DNA of 64,000 nt, taken from positions 106,027,816 through 106,091,815 of the forward strand of contig CM072801.1 of the NCBI GenBank assembly GCA_037013495.1, given 5' to 3'. This document shows, one piece after another, positions 11,401 through 25,590 of the stretch (position 1 is the stretch's first letter; each line of letters begins with the position of its first letter). A program made the translations under genes and the position numbers. The notes under the pieces were generated by a model. The model saw only the letters and a program-made list of their open reading frames with translations. It made no database searches and had not been told where the DNA came from. This DNA is from Hippophae tibetana. Lineage: Eukaryota; Streptophyta; Magnoliopsida; Rosales; Elaeagnaceae.

Positions 11401-13549
11401 AGTGAATTAAAAGAAAAGTACGAAATGAAATGCAAATAAGAAAATAATGACAACAAAATCCAAAGAAAACAAATGACTTGTAGAAATATTTTTTTCTTTA
11501 ATTATGATTTGGACGAAAAGAATGCAAAAAACAATAAAATGGAAAACTTTATCAAATCGATAATTCAAAAAATAGATATATTAAGATAGATATTCTATTT
11601 TGGGCAACCAAGGCTTCGATACCAAATGATACGGATCTTTTATGCGGACCATTTTGGAAAACATGAACTCAAAGGAATGAGAAAGATTGAATTCCTAAGA
11701 ACATGGTTAATATAATCAAATTTGAACAATAGAGAACACGATTAGAAAACCACGCAAAAATGTGAGACCAAACTATTACACTTTGGAAAGTAGTGTAAGC
11801 GATGCAATTTGGGTTCTAAAAAGTGGACAACTGAACTATTTTTTACTTTATGTTTTTATAAATTGAAATGAGTTTAGATTTCATATTTTATAATAGTAGT
11901 TTTGATGTATGACTTAAAAGTTATAATAGTTTAAAGTTGGAACCTCAATAAATAATTTATTTTTTTTAAATTACGAACTACAGAAATTTTGTTGTTTTTT
12001 ATTCAGGAGGAAAGATAGGTTGAACACTGAAAACAAAAACATGAAAATGATTCAGTCAATTAAAAGAAAAGTAATAAATGAAATGCAAATAAGAAAATTA
12101 TGACAACAAAATCTAAAGAAAACAAAAGACTTGTAGAAATATTTGTTTCTTTAATTGTGATTTGGACCAAAAGAATGCAAAAAAAAAAAATGGAAACCTT
12201 TAGTAAATCTAATATATTAAGATAGATATTATATTTTGGGCAACCAAGGCTTCGATACCAAATGATACGGATCTTTTATGTCGACCATTTTGGAAACCAT
12301 GAACTCAAAGAAATGAGAAAGATTGAATTGCTAAGAACATGGTTAATATAATAAAATTTGAACAATTAATAACACGATTAGAAAACCACACAAAAATGTG
12401 AGACCAAACTATTAGACTTCAGAAAGTAGTGTAAGCGATGAAATTTGGGTTCTAAAAAGTGGACAACTGAACTATTTTTTACTTTATGTTTTTGCAAATT
12501 GAAATGAGTTTAGATTTGATATTTTATAATAGTCGTTTTGGTGTATGACTTAAAAATTGTAAGAGTTTAAAGTTGGAACCTCAATAAATAATTTGTTTTT
12601 TTTAAATTACGAACTCCAGAAATTTTGTTGTTTTATTTTCAGGATCAAAGATTGGTTGAACGCCAAAAAAAAGAACAGAAAAATGATACAGTGAATTAAA
12701 AGAAAAGTACGAAATGAAATGCAAATAAGAAAATAATGACAACAAAATCTAAAGAAAACAAATGACTTGTAGAAATATTTGTTTCTTTAATTATGATTTG
12801 GACGAAAAGAATGCAAAAAACAATAAAATGGAAAACTTTATCAAATCGAAAATTCAAAAAATAGATATATTAAGATAGATATTCTATTTTGGGCAACCAA
12901 GGCTTCGATACCAAATGATACGGATCTTTTATGCGGACCATTTTGGAAAACATGAACTCAAAGGAATGAGAAAGATTGAATTCCTAAGAACATGGTTAAT
13001 ATAATCAAATTTGAACAATAGAGAACACGATTAGAAAACCACGCAAAAATGTGAGACCAAACTATTACACTTCGGAAAGTAGTGTAAGCGATGCAATTTG
13101 GGTTCTAAAAAGTGGACAACTGAACTATTTTTTAATTTATGTTTTTATAAATTGAAAGGAGTTTAGATTTGATATTTTATAATAGTCGTTTTGATGTATG
13201 ACTAAAAAGTTATAATAGTTTAAAGTTGGAAGCTCAATAAATAATTTATTTTTTTTAAATTACGAACTCCAGAAATTTTGTTGTTTTTTATTCAGGAGGA
13301 AAGATAGGTTGAACACCGAAAACAAAGAACATGAAAATGATACAGTGAATTAAAAGAAAAGTACGAAATGAACTGCAAATAAGAAAATATTAACAAAAAA
13401 ATCTAAAGAAAACAAAAGACTTGTAGAAATATTTGTTACTTTAATTGTGATTTGCACCAAAAGAATGCAAAAAAATATAAAATGGAAACCTTTAGTAAAT
13501 CTAATATATTAAGATAGATATTATATTTTGGGAACCCAAAGCTTCGATA
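8406..13549 (+). repeat. Octamer higher-order repeat, unit 1 (5,144 bp)
   Basis: Eight monomers start at 8406, 9039, 9679, 10312, 10969, 11622, 12258 and 12911, with class order S-S-S-L-L-S-L-S (S short, L long). Diagnostic variants recur one unit later. They include GCGAGGAAATTTGGG and GTGGACCACTG in the first monomer, GAAAACAGGAGACTTG at its end, GGAGCATTTTGG with ATTTCCTAG in the second, TATTTAGAGGCAAAG and AAAGCACGAAATG at its end, and GGGCATCCAAGG before the third. The unit boundary is set by the phase marker and is not a biological edge. Confidence 0.9.
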
Positions 13550-16500
13550 CCAAATGATACGGATCTTTTATGTCGACCATTTTGGAAACCATGAACTCAA
13601 AGCAATGAGAAAGATTGAATTGCTAAGAACATGGTTTATATAATCAAATTTGAACAATTAATAACACGATTAGAAAACCACACAAAAATGTGAGACCAAA
13701 CTATTAGACTTCAGAAAGTAGTGTAAGCGAGGAAATTTGGGTTCTAAAAAGTGGACCACTGAACTATTTTTTTCTTTATGTTTTTGCAAATTGAAATGAG
13801 TTTATATTTGATATTTTATAATAGTCGTTTTGATGTATGACTTAAAAGTTATAACAGTTTAAAGTTGGAACCTCAATAAATAATTTCTTTTTTTTAAATT
13901 ACGAACTCCAGAAATTTTGTTGCTTTTTTAATCAGGAGCAAAGATTGGTTGACCACCGAAAACAAAAACATGAAAATGATACAGTGAATTAAAAGAAAAG
14001 TACGAAATGAAATGCAAATAAGAAAATAATGACAACAAAATCTAAAGAAAACAGGAGACTTGTAGAAATATTTGTTTCTTTAATTGTGATTTGGCCAAAA
14101 GAATGCAAAAAAAAATGGAAACCTTTAGTAAATCTAATATATTAAGATAGATATTCTATTTTGGGTAACCAAGGCTTCGATACCAAATGATACGGATCTT
14201 TTATGCGGAGCATTTTGGAAACCATGAACTCAAAGGAATGAGAAAGATTGAATTTCCTAGAACATGGTTAATATAATCAAATATGAACAATAGAGAACAC
14301 GATTAGAAAACCCCGCAAAAATGTGAGACCAAACTATTAGACTTCCAAAAGTAGTGTAAGCGATGGAATTTGGGTTTTAAAAGTGGACAACTGAACTATT
14401 TGTTACTTTATGTTTTTGCAAATTGAAATATGTTTTGATTTGATATTTTATAATAGTTGTTTTGATGTATGACTTAAAACTTATAACAGTTTAAAGTTGG
14501 AACCTCAATACATAATTTCTTTTTTTTAAATTACGAACTCCAGAAATTTTGTTGTTTTTTATTTAGAGGCAAAGATAGGTTGAACACGGAAAACAAAGAA
14601 CATGAAAATGATACAGTGAACTAAAAGAAAAGCACGAAATGAAATGCAAATATGAAAATAATGACAACAAAATCTAAAGAAAACAAAAGACTTCTAGAAA
14701 TATTTGTTTATTTAATTGTGATTTTGGACCAAAAGAATGGAAAAATAAAATAAAATGGAAACCTTTAGTAAATCTAATATATTAAGATAGATATTCTATT
14801 TTGGGCATCCAAGGCTTCGATACCAAATGATACGGATCTTTTATGTCGACCATTTTGGAAACCATGAACTCAAAGGAATGAGAAAGATTGAATTCCTAAG
14901 AACATGGTTAATATAATCAAATTTGAACAATAGAGAACACGATAAGAAAACCCCACAAAAATGTGAGACCAAACTATTAGTCTTCGGAAAGTAGTGTAAG
15001 CGATGGAATTTGGGTTCTAAAAGTGGACAACAGAACTATTTTTTACTTAATGTTTTTGCAAATTGAAATGAGTTTAGATTTGATATTTTATAATAGTCAT
15101 TTTCATGTATGACTTAAAAGTTATAACAGTTTAAAGTTGGAACCTCAATAAATAATTTCTTTTTTTTAAATTACGAACTCCAGAAATTTTGTTGTTTTTT
15201 TATTCAGGAGCAAAGATAGGTTGAACACTGAAAACAAAAACATGAAAATGAGACAGTCAATTAAAAGAAAAGTAATAAATGAAATGCAAATAAGAAAATT
15301 ATGACAACAAAATCTAAAGAAAACAAAAGACTTGTAGAAATATTTGTTTCTTTAATTGTGATTTGGACCAAAAGAATGCAAAAAAAAAAATGGAAACCTT
15401 TAGTAAATCTAATATATTAAGATAGATATTATATTTTGGGAAACCAAGGCTTCGATACCAAATGATACGGATCTTTTATGTTGACCATTTTGGAAACCAT
15501 GAACTCAAAGGAATGAGAAAGATTGAATTGCTAAGAACATGGTTAATATAATAAAATTTGAACAATTAAAAACACGATTAGAAAACCACACAAAAATGTG
15601 AGACCAAACTATTAGACTTCCAAAAGTAGTGTAAGCGATGAAATTTGGGTTCTAAAAAGTGGACAACTGAACTATTTTTTACTTTATGTTTTTGCAAATT
15701 GAAATGAGTTTAGATTTCATATTTTATAATAGTCATTTTGATGTATGACTTAAAAGTTATAACAGTTTATAGTTGGAACCTCAATATATAATTTCTTTTT
15801 TTTAAATTACGAACTCCAAAAATTTTGTTGTTTTTTATTCAGGATCAAAGATTGGTTGAACGCCGAAAACAAAGAACAGGAAAATGATACAGTGAATTAA
15901 AAGAAAAGTAAGAAATGAAATGCAAATAAGAAAATTATGACAACAAAATCAAAAGAAAACAAAAGATTTGTAGAAATATTTGTTTCTTTAATTGTGATTT
16001 GGACCGAAAGAATGCAAAAAAATAAAATAAAATGGAAACGTTTAGTAAATGTAAAATTCAAAAAATAGATATATTAAGAGAGATATACTATTTTGGACAA
16101 CCAAGGCTTCGATACCAAATGATACGGATCTTTTATGCGGGCCATTTTGGAAACCATGAACTCAAAGGAATGAGAAAGATTGAATTGCTAAGAACATGGT
16201 TAATATAATCAAATTTGAACAATTAAGAACACGATTAGAAAACCACGCAAAAATGTTAGACCAAACTATTACACTTCGAAAAGTAGTGTAAGGGATGGAA
16301 TTTGGGTTCTAAAAAGTGTAGAACTGAACTATTTTTTACTTTATGTTTTTGCAAATTGAAATGAGTTTAGATTTGATATTTTATAATAGTCGTTTTGGTG
16401 TATGACTTAAAAGTTATAACAGTTTAAAGTTGGAACCTCAATAAATAATTTGTTTTTTTTAAATTACGAACTCCAGAAATTTTGTTGTTTTATTTTCAGG

Positions 16501-18696
16501 ATCAAAGATTGGTTGAACGCCAAAAAAAAGAACAGAAAAATGATACAGTGAATTAAAAGAAAAGTACGAAATGAAATGCAAATAAGAAAATAATGACAAC
16601 AAAATCCAAAGAAAACAAATGACTTGTAGAAATATTTTTTTCTTTAATTATGATTTGGACGAAAAGAATGCAAAAAACAATAAAATGGAAAACTTTATCA
16701 AATCGAAAATTCAAAAAATAGATATATTAAGATAGATATTCTATTTTGGGCAACCAAGGCTTCGATACCAAATGATACGGATCTTTTATGCGGACCATTT
16801 TGGAAAACATGAACTCAAAGGAATGAGAAAGATTGAATTCCTAAGAACATGGTTAATATAATCAAATTTGAACAATAGAGAACACGATTAGAAAACCACG
16901 CAAAAATGTGAGACCAAACTATTACACTTTGGAAAGTAGTGTAAGCGATGCAATTTGGGTTCTAAAAAGTGGACAACTGAACTATTTTTTACTTTATGTT
17001 TTTATAAATTGAAATGAGTTTAGATTTCATATTTTATAATAGTAGTTTTGATGTATGACTTAAAAGTTATAACAGTTTAAAGTTGGAACCTCAATAAATA
17101 ATTTATTTTTTTTAAATTACGAACTCCAGAAATTTTGTTGTTTTTTATTCAGGAGGAAAGATAGGTTGAACACTGAAAACAAAAACATGAAAATGATACA
17201 GTCAATTAAAAGAAAAGTAATAAATGAAATGCAAATAAGAAAATTATGACAACAAAATCTAAAGAAAACAAAAGACTTGTAGAAATATTTGTTTCTTTAA
17301 TTGTGATTTGGACCAAAAGAATGCAAAAAAAAAAAAATGGAAACCTTTAGTAAATCTAATATATTAAGATAGATATTATATTTTGGGCAACCAAGGCTTC
17401 GATACCAAATGATACGGATCTTTTATGTCGACCATTTTGGAAACCTTGAACTCAAAGAAATGAGAAAGATTGAATTGCTAAGAACATGGTTAATATAATA
17501 AAATTTGAACAATTAATAACACGATTAGAAAACCACACAAAAATGTGAGACCAAACTATTAGACTTCAGAAAGTAGTGTAAGCGATGAAATTTGGGTTCT
17601 AAAAAGTGGACAACTGAACTATTTTTTACTTTATGTTTTTGCAAATTGAAATGAGTTTAGATTTGATATTTTATAATAGTCGTTTTGGTGTATGACTTAA
17701 AAATTGTAAGAGTTTAAAGTTGGAACCTCAATAAATAATTTGTTTTTTTTAAATTACGAACTCCAGAAATTTTGTTGTTTTATTTTCAGGATCAAAGATT
17801 GGTTGAACGCCAAAAAAAAGAACAGAAAAATGATATAGTGAATTAAAAGAAAAGTACGAAATGAAATGCAAATAAGAAAATAATGACAACAAAATCTAAA
17901 GAAAACAAATGACTTGTAGAAATATTTGTTTCTTTAATTATGATTTGGACGAAAAGAATGCAAAAAAAAATAAAATGGAAAACTTTATCAAATCGAAAAT
18001 TCAAAAAATAGATATATTAAGATAGATATTCTATTTTGGGCAACCAAGGCTTCGATACCAAATGATACAGATCTTTTATGCGGACCATTTTGGAAAACAT
18101 GAACTCAAAGGAATGAGAAAGATTGAATTCCTAAGAACATGGTTAATATAATCAAAGTTGAACAATTAAGAACACGATTAGAAAACCACGCAAAAATGTG
18201 AGACCAAACTATTACACTTCGGAAAGTAGTGTAAGCGATGCAATTTGGGTTCTAAAAAGTGGACAACTGAACTATTTTTTACTTTATGTTTTTATAAATT
18301 GAAATGAGTTTAGATTTGATATTTTATAATAGTCGTTTTGATGTATGACTTAAAAGTTATAATATTTTAAAGTTGGAAGCTCAATAAATAATTTATTTTT
18401 TTTAAATTACGAACTCCAGAAATTTTGTTGTTTTTTATTCAGGAGGAAAGATAGGTTGAACACCGAAAACAAAGAACATGAAAATGATACAGTGAATTAA
18501 AAGAAAAGTACGAAATGAACTATAAATAAGAAAATAATAACAAAAAAATCTAAAGAAAACAAAAGACTTGTAGAAATATTTGTTACTTTAATTGTGATTT
18601 GCACCAAAAGAATGCAAAAAAATATAAAATGGAAACCTTTAGTAAATCTAATATATTAAGATAGATATTATATTTTGGGAACCCAAAGCTTCGATA
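13550..18696 (+). repeat. Octamer higher-order repeat, unit 2 (5,147 bp)
   Basis: Monomers start at 13550, 14183, 14823, 15458, 16115, 16768, 17405 and 18058, with lengths 633, 640, 635, 657, 653, 637, 653 and 639 bp. These match unit 1 (633, 640, 633, 657, 653, 636, 653, 639 bp) to within 2 bp each. The same diagnostic variants occur in the same order. Differences seen are mostly A-run lengths and scattered point changes, so the duplication is recent relative to divergence among monomers within a unit. Confidence 0.9.
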
Positions 18697-20110
18697 CCAA
18701 ATGATACGGATCTTTTATGTCGACCATTTTGGAAACCATGAACTCAAAGCAATGAGAAAGATTGAATTGCTAAGAACATGGTTTATATAATCAAATTTGA
18801 ACAATTAATAACACGATTAGAAAACCACACAAAAATGTGAGACCAAACTATTAGACTTCAGAAAGTAGTGTAAGCGAGGAAATTGGGGTTCTAAAAAGTG
18901 GACCACTGAACTATTTTTTTCTTTATGTTTTTGCAAATGAAATGAGTTTATATTTGATATTTTATAATAGTCGTTTTGATGTATGACTTAAAAGTTATAA
19001 TAGTTTAAAGTTGGAACCTCAATAAATAATTTCTTTTTTTTAAATTACGAACTCCAGAAATTTTGTTGCTTTTTTAATCAGGAGCAAAGATAGGTTGACC
19101 ACCGAAAACAAAAACATGAAAATGATACAGTGAATTAAAAGAAAAGTACGAAATGAAATGCAAATAAGAAAATAATGACAACAAAATCTAAAAAAAACAG
19201 GAGACTTGTAGAAATATTTGATTCTTTAATTGTGATTTGGCCAAAAGAATGCAAAAAAAAATGGAAACCTTTAGTAAATCTAATATATTAAGATAGATAT
19301 TCTATTTTGGGTAACCAAGGCTTCGATACCAAATGATACGGATCTTTTATGCGGAGCATTTTGGAAACCATGAACTCAAAGGAATGAGAAAGATTGAATT
19401 TCCTAGAACATGGTTAATATAATCAAATTTGAACAATAGAGAACACGATTAGAAAACCCCGCAAAAATGTGAGAACAAACTATTAGACTTCCAAAAGTAG
19501 TGTAAGCGATGGAATTTGGGTTTTAAAAGTGGACAACTGAACTATTTGTTACTTTATGTTTTTGCAAATTGAAATGAGTTTTGATTTGATATTTTATAAT
19601 AGTTGTTTTGATGTATGACTTAAAAGTTATAACAGTTTAAAGTTGGAACCTCAATACATAATTTCTTTTTTTTAAATTACGAACTCCAGAAATTTTGTTG
19701 TTTTTTATTTAGAGGCAAAGATAGGTTGAACACGGAAAACAAAGAACATGAAAATGATACAGTGAACTAAAAGAAAAGCACGAAATGAAATGCAAATATG
19801 AAAATAATGACAACAAAATCTAAAGAAAACAAAAGACTTCTAGAAATATTTGTTTATTTAATTGTGATTTTGGACCAAAAGAATGGAAAAATAAAATAAA
19901 ATGGAAACGTTTAGTAAATCTAATATATTAAGATAGATATTCTATTTTGGGCATCCAAGGCTTCGATACCAAATGATACGGATCTTTTATGTCGACCATT
20001 TTGGAAACCATGAACTCAAAGGAATGAGAAAGATTGAATTCCTAAGAACATGGTTAATATAATCAAATTTGAACAATAGAGAACACGATAAGAAAACCCC
20101 ACAAAAATGT
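18697..20110 (+). repeat. Octamer higher-order repeat, partial unit 3
   Basis: The first two monomers (18697, 19329) and the start of the third (19969) repeat the octamer diagnostics: GTGGACCACTG, GAAACAGG-type variant before GAGACTTG, GGAGCATTTTGG, AAAGCACGAAATG and GGGCATCCAAGG. Near 20,120 the third monomer switches from the TTAGTCTTCGG variant seen in units 1 and 2 to TTAGACTTCAGACAG, and the octamer order is lost. The switch looks like an exchange breakpoint inside a monomer. Confidence 0.8.
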
Positions 20111-21100
20111 GAGACCAAACTATTAGACTTCAGACAGTAGTGTAAGCGATGGAATTTGGGTTCTAAAAGTGGACAACAGAACTATTTTTTACTTAATGTT
20201 TTTGCAAATTGAAATGAGTTTAGATTTGATATTTTATAATAGTCGTTTTGATGTATGACTTAAAAATTATAAGAGTTTAAAGTTGGAACCTCAATAAATA
20301 ATTTCTTTTTTTAAAATTACGAACTCCAGAAATTTTGTTGTTTTTTTATTCAGGAGCTAAGATAGGTTGAACACCGAAAACAAAAACATGAAAATGATAC
20401 AGTGAATTAAAAGAAAAGTACGAAATAAAATGCAAATAAGAAAATAATGACAACAAAATCTAAAGAAAACAAAAGACTTGTAGAAATATTTGTTTCTTTA
20501 ATTGTGATTTGGACCAAAAGAATGCAAAAAAAAAAATGGAAACCAAATGTAAATCTAATATATTAAGATAGATATTCTATTTTGGGCAACCAAGGCTTCG
20601 ATACCAAATGATACGGATCTTTTATGCGGACCATTTTGGAAAACATGAACTCAAAGGAATGGGAAATATTGAATTGCTAAGAACATGGTTAATTTAATCA
20701 AATTTGAACAATAGACAACACGATTAGAAAACCATGCAAAAATGTGAGATCAAACTATTAGTCTTCGGAAAGTAGTGTAAGCGATGGAATTTGGGTTTTA
20801 AAAGTGGACAACAGAAATATTTTTTACTTAATGTTTTTGCAAATTGAAATGAGTTTAGATTTGATATTTTATAATAGTCATTTTGATGTATGACTTAAAA
20901 GTTATAACAGTTTAAAGTTGGAACCTCAATAAATAATTTCTTTTTTTTAAATTACGAACTCCAGAAATTTTTTTGTTTTTTTATTCAGGAGCAAAGATAG
21001 GTTGAACACTGAAAACAAAAACATGAAAATGATACAGTCAATTAAAAGAAAAGTAATAAATGAAATGCAAATAAGAAAATTATGACAACAAAAAAAAAAG
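19060..21100 (+). repeat. Segment duplicated at ~4,490-bp offset, left copy
   Basis: This stretch, covering most of the monomers at 19329, 19969 and 20604, matches about 23,550-25,590 with offsets of 4,489-4,491 bp (seven monomers). Shared variants are GGTTGACCACCG, the AAAGCACGAAATG copy, TTAGACTTCAGACAG, and GGAATGGGAAA with GTTAATTTAATC. Similarity ends within the monomer starting at 20604, where the left copy has a long pure A-run and the right copy has GGACGGATAG and the long-class block. Confidence 0.7.
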
Positions 21101-21160
21101 AAAACAAAAGACTTGTAGAAATATTTGTTTCTTTAATTGTGATTTGGACCAAAAGAATGC

Positions 21161-21174
21161 AAAAAAAAAAAAAA
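21161..21174. repeat. Variable A-run (A14 example)
   Basis: At the site before ATGGAAA, short monomers carry pure A-runs of about 8 to 14, while other monomers read AAAAAACAATAAA or AAAATAAAATAAA. This is the longest pure run I noticed. Replication slippage at this site accounts for the small 1-6 bp length differences between monomers within a class. Confidence 0.8.
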
Positions 21175-23549
21175 TGGAAACCTAATGTAAATCTAATATA
21201 TTAAGATAGATATTCTATTTTGGGCAACCAAGGCTTCGATACCAAATGATACGGATCTTTTATGCGGACCATTTTGGAAACCATGAACTCAAAGGAATGG
21301 GAAAGATTGAATTGCTAAGAACATGATTAATATAATAAAATTTGAACCATTAATAACACGATTAGAAAACCACACAAAAATGTGAGACCAAACTATTAGA
21401 CTTTAGAAAGTAGTGTAAGCGATGAAATTTGTGTTCTAAAAAGGGGACAACTGAACTATTTTTTACTTTATGTTTTTGCAAATTGAAATGAGTTTAGATT
21501 TCATATTTTATAATAGTCATTTTGATGTATGACTTAAAAGTTATAACAGTTTATAGTTGGAACCTCAATATATAATTTCGTTTTTTTAAATTACGAACTC
21601 CAGAAATTTTGTTGTTTTTTATTCAGGATCAAAGATTGGTTGAACGCCGAAAACAAAGAACATGAAAATGATACAGTGAATTAAAAGAAAAGTAAGAAAT
21701 GACATGCATATAAGAAAATTATGAAAACAAAATCAAAAGAAAACAGAAGACTTGTAGAAATATTTGTTTCTTTAATTGTGATTTGGACCGATAGAATACA
21801 AAAAAATAAAATAAAATGGAAACGTTTAGTAAATGTAAAATTCAAAAAATAGATATATTAAGAGAGATATACTATTTTGGACAACCAAGGCTTCGATACC
21901 AAATGATACGGATCTTTTATGCGGGCCATTTTGGAAACCATGAACTCAAAGGAATGAGAAAGATTGAATTGCTAAGAACATGGTTAATATAATCAAATTT
22001 GAACAATTAAGAACACGATTAGAAAACCACGCAAAAATGTGAGACCAAACTATTACACTTCGAAAAGTAGTGTAAGCGATGGAATTTGGGTTCTAAAAAG
22101 TGGACAACTGAACTATTTTTTACTTTATGTTTTTGCAAATTGAAATGAGTTTAGATTTGATATTTTATAATAGTCGTTTTGGTGTATGACTTAAAAATTT
22201 TAACAGTTTAAAGTTGGAACCTCAATAAATAATTTGTATTTTTTAAATTACGAACTCCCGAAATTTTGTTGTTTTATTTTCAGGATCAAAGATTGGTTGA
22301 ACGAAAAAAAAAAGAACAGAAAAATGATACAGTGAATTAAAAGAAAAGTACGAAATGAAATGAAAATAAGAAAATAATGACAACAAAATCTAAAGAAAAC
22401 AAATGACTTGTAGAAATATTTTTTTCTTTAATTATGATTTGGACGAAAAGAATGCAAAAAACAATAAAATGGAAAAATTTATCAAATCGAAAATTGAAAA
22501 AATAGATATATTAAGATAGATATTCTAGTTTGGGCAACCAAGGCTTCGATACCAAATGATACGGATCTTTTATGCGGACCATTTTGGAAAACATGAACTC
22601 AAAGGAATGAGAAAGATTGAATTCCTAAGAACATGGTTAATATAATCAAATTTGAACAATTAAGAACACGATTAGAAAACCACGCAAAAATGTGAGACCA
22701 AACTATTACACTTCAGAAAGTAGTGTAAGCGATGCAATTTGGGTTCTAAAAAGTGGACAACTGAATTATTTTTTACTTTATGTTTTTATAAATTGAAATG
22801 AGTTTAGATTTGATATTTTATAATAGTCGTTTTGATGTATGACTTAAAAGTTATAATAGTTTAAAGTTGGAACCTCAATAAATAATTTATTTTTTTTAAA
22901 TTACGAACTCCAGAAATTTTGTTGTTTTTTTATACAGGAGCAAAGATAGGTTGAACACCGAAAACAAAAACATGAAAATGATACAGTGAATTAAAAGAAA
23001 AGTACGAAATGAAATGCAAATAAGAAAATAATGACAACAAAATCTAAAGAAAACAGGAGACTTGTAGAAATATTTGTTTCTTTAATTGTGATTTGGACCA
23101 AAAGAATGCAAAAAAAAATGGAAACCTTTAGTAAATCTAATATATTAAGATAGATATTCTATTTTGGGTAACCAAGGCTTCGATACCAAATGATACGGAT
23201 CTTTTATGCGGAGCATTTTGGAAACCATGAACTCAAAGGAATGGGAAAGATTGAATTGCTAAGAACATGGTTAATTTAATCAAATTTGAACAAAAGAGAA
23301 CACGATTAGAAAACCACGCAAAAATGTGAGATCAAACTATTTGTCTTCGGAAAGTAGTGTAAGCGATGGAATTTGGGTTCTAAAAGTGGACAACAGAACT
23401 ATTTTTTACTTAATGTTTTTGCAAATTGAAATGAGTTTAGATTTGATATTTTATAATAGTCATTTTGATGTATGACTTAAAAGTTATAACAGTTTAAAGT
23501 TGGAACCTCAATAAATAATTTCTTTTTTTTAAATTACGAACTCCAGAAA

Positions 23550-25590
23550 TTTTGTTGCTTTTTTATTCAGGAGCAAAGATAGGTTGACCACCGAAAACAA
23601 AAACATGAAAATGATACAGTGAATTAAAAGAAAAGTACGAAATGAAATGCAAATAAGAAAATAATGACAACAAAATCTAAAGAAAACAGGAGACTTGTAG
23701 AAATATTTGTTTCTTTAATTGTGATTTGGACCAAAAGAATGCAAAAAAAAAATGGAAACCTTTAGTAAATCTAATATATTAAGATAGATATTCTATTTTG
23801 GGTAACCAAGGCTTCGATACCAAATGATACGGATCTTTTATGCGGAGCATTTTGGAAACCATGAACTCAAAGGAATGAGAAAGATTGAATTTCCTAGAAC
23901 ATGGTTAATATAATCAAATTTGAACAATAGAGAACACGATTAGAAAACCTCGCAAAAATGTGAGACCAAACTATTAGACTTCCAAAAGTAGTGTAAGCGA
24001 TGGAATTTGGGTTTTAAAAGTGGACAACTGAACTATTTGTTACTTTATGTTTTTGCAAATTGAAATGAGTTTTGATTTGATATTTTATAATAGTTGTTTT
24101 GATGTATGACTTAAAAGTTATAACAGTTTAAAGTTGGTACCTCAATACATAATTTCTTTTTTTTAAATTACGAACTCCAGAAATTTTGTTGTTTTTTATT
24201 TAGAGGCAAAGATAGGTTGAACACGGAAAACAAAGAACATGAAAATGATACAGTGAACTAAAAGAAAAGCACGAAATGAAATACAAATAAGAAAATAATG
24301 ACAACAAAATCTAAAGAAAACAAAAGACTTCTAGAAATATTTGTTTATTTAATTGTGATTTGGACCAAAAGAATGGAAAAATAAAATAAAATGGAAACCT
24401 TTAGTCAATCTAATATATTAAGATAGATATTCTATTTTGGGCAACCAAGGCTTCGATACCAAATGATACGGCTTTTTGATGTCGACCATTTTGGAAACCA
24501 TGAACTCAAAGGAATGAGAAAGATTGAATTACTAAGAACATGGTTAATATAATCAAATTTGAACAATAGAGAACACGATAAGAAAACCCCACAAAAATGT
24601 GAGACCAAACTATTAGACTTCAGACAGTAGTGTAAGCGATGGAATTTGGGTTCTAAAAGTGGAAAACCAAACTATTTTTTACTTTATCTTTTTGCAAATT
24701 GAAATGAGTTTAGATTTGTTATTTTATAATAGTCGTAATGATGTATGACTTAAAAATTATAAGAGCTAAAGTTGGAACCTCAATAAATAATTTCATTTTT
24801 TTAAATTACGAACTCCAGAAATTTTGTTGTTTTTTTATTCAGGAGCAAAGATAGGTTGAACACCGAAAACAAAAATATGAAAATGATACAGTGAATTAAA
24901 AGAAAAGTACGAAATAAAATGCAAATAAGAAAATAATGACAACAAAATCTAAAGAAAACAAAAGACTTGTAGAAATATTTGTTTCTTTAATTGTGATTTG
25001 GACCAAAAGAATGCAAAAAAAAAAATGGAAACCTAATGTAAATCTAATATATTAAGATAGATATTCTATTTTGGGCAACCAAGGCTTCGATACCAAATGA
25101 TACGGATCTTTTATGCGGACCATTTTGGAAACCATGAACTCAAAGGAATGGGAAAGATTGAATTGCTAAGAACATGGTTAATTTAATCAAATTTGAACAA
25201 AAGAGAACACGATTAGAAAACCACGCAAAAATGTGAGATCAAACTATTTGTCTTCGGCAAGTAGTGTAAGCGATGGAATTTGGGTTCTAAAAGTGGACAA
25301 CAGAACTATTTTTTACTTAATGTTTTTGCAAATTGAAATGAGTTTAGATTTGATATTTTATAATAGTCATTTTGATGTATGACTTAAAAGTTATAACAGT
25401 TTAAAGTTGGAACCTCAATAAATAATTTCTTTTTTTTAAATTACGAACTCCAGAAATTTTGTTGTTTTTTTATTCAGGAGCAAAGATAGGTTGAACACTG
25501 AAAACAAAAACATGAAAATGATACAGTCAATTAAAAGAAAAGTAATAAATGAAATGCAAATAAGAAATTATGACAACAAAATCAAAAGAA
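23550..25590 (+). repeat. Segment duplicated at ~4,490-bp offset, right copy
   Basis: This is the partner of about 19,060-21,100. Anchor pairs are 19329/23820, 19969/24459 and 20604/25093. The two copies differ by scattered substitutions, for example GAACAATAGAC against GAACAAAAGAG, so this duplication appears older than the 3,265-bp pentamer duplication. Confidence 0.7.
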
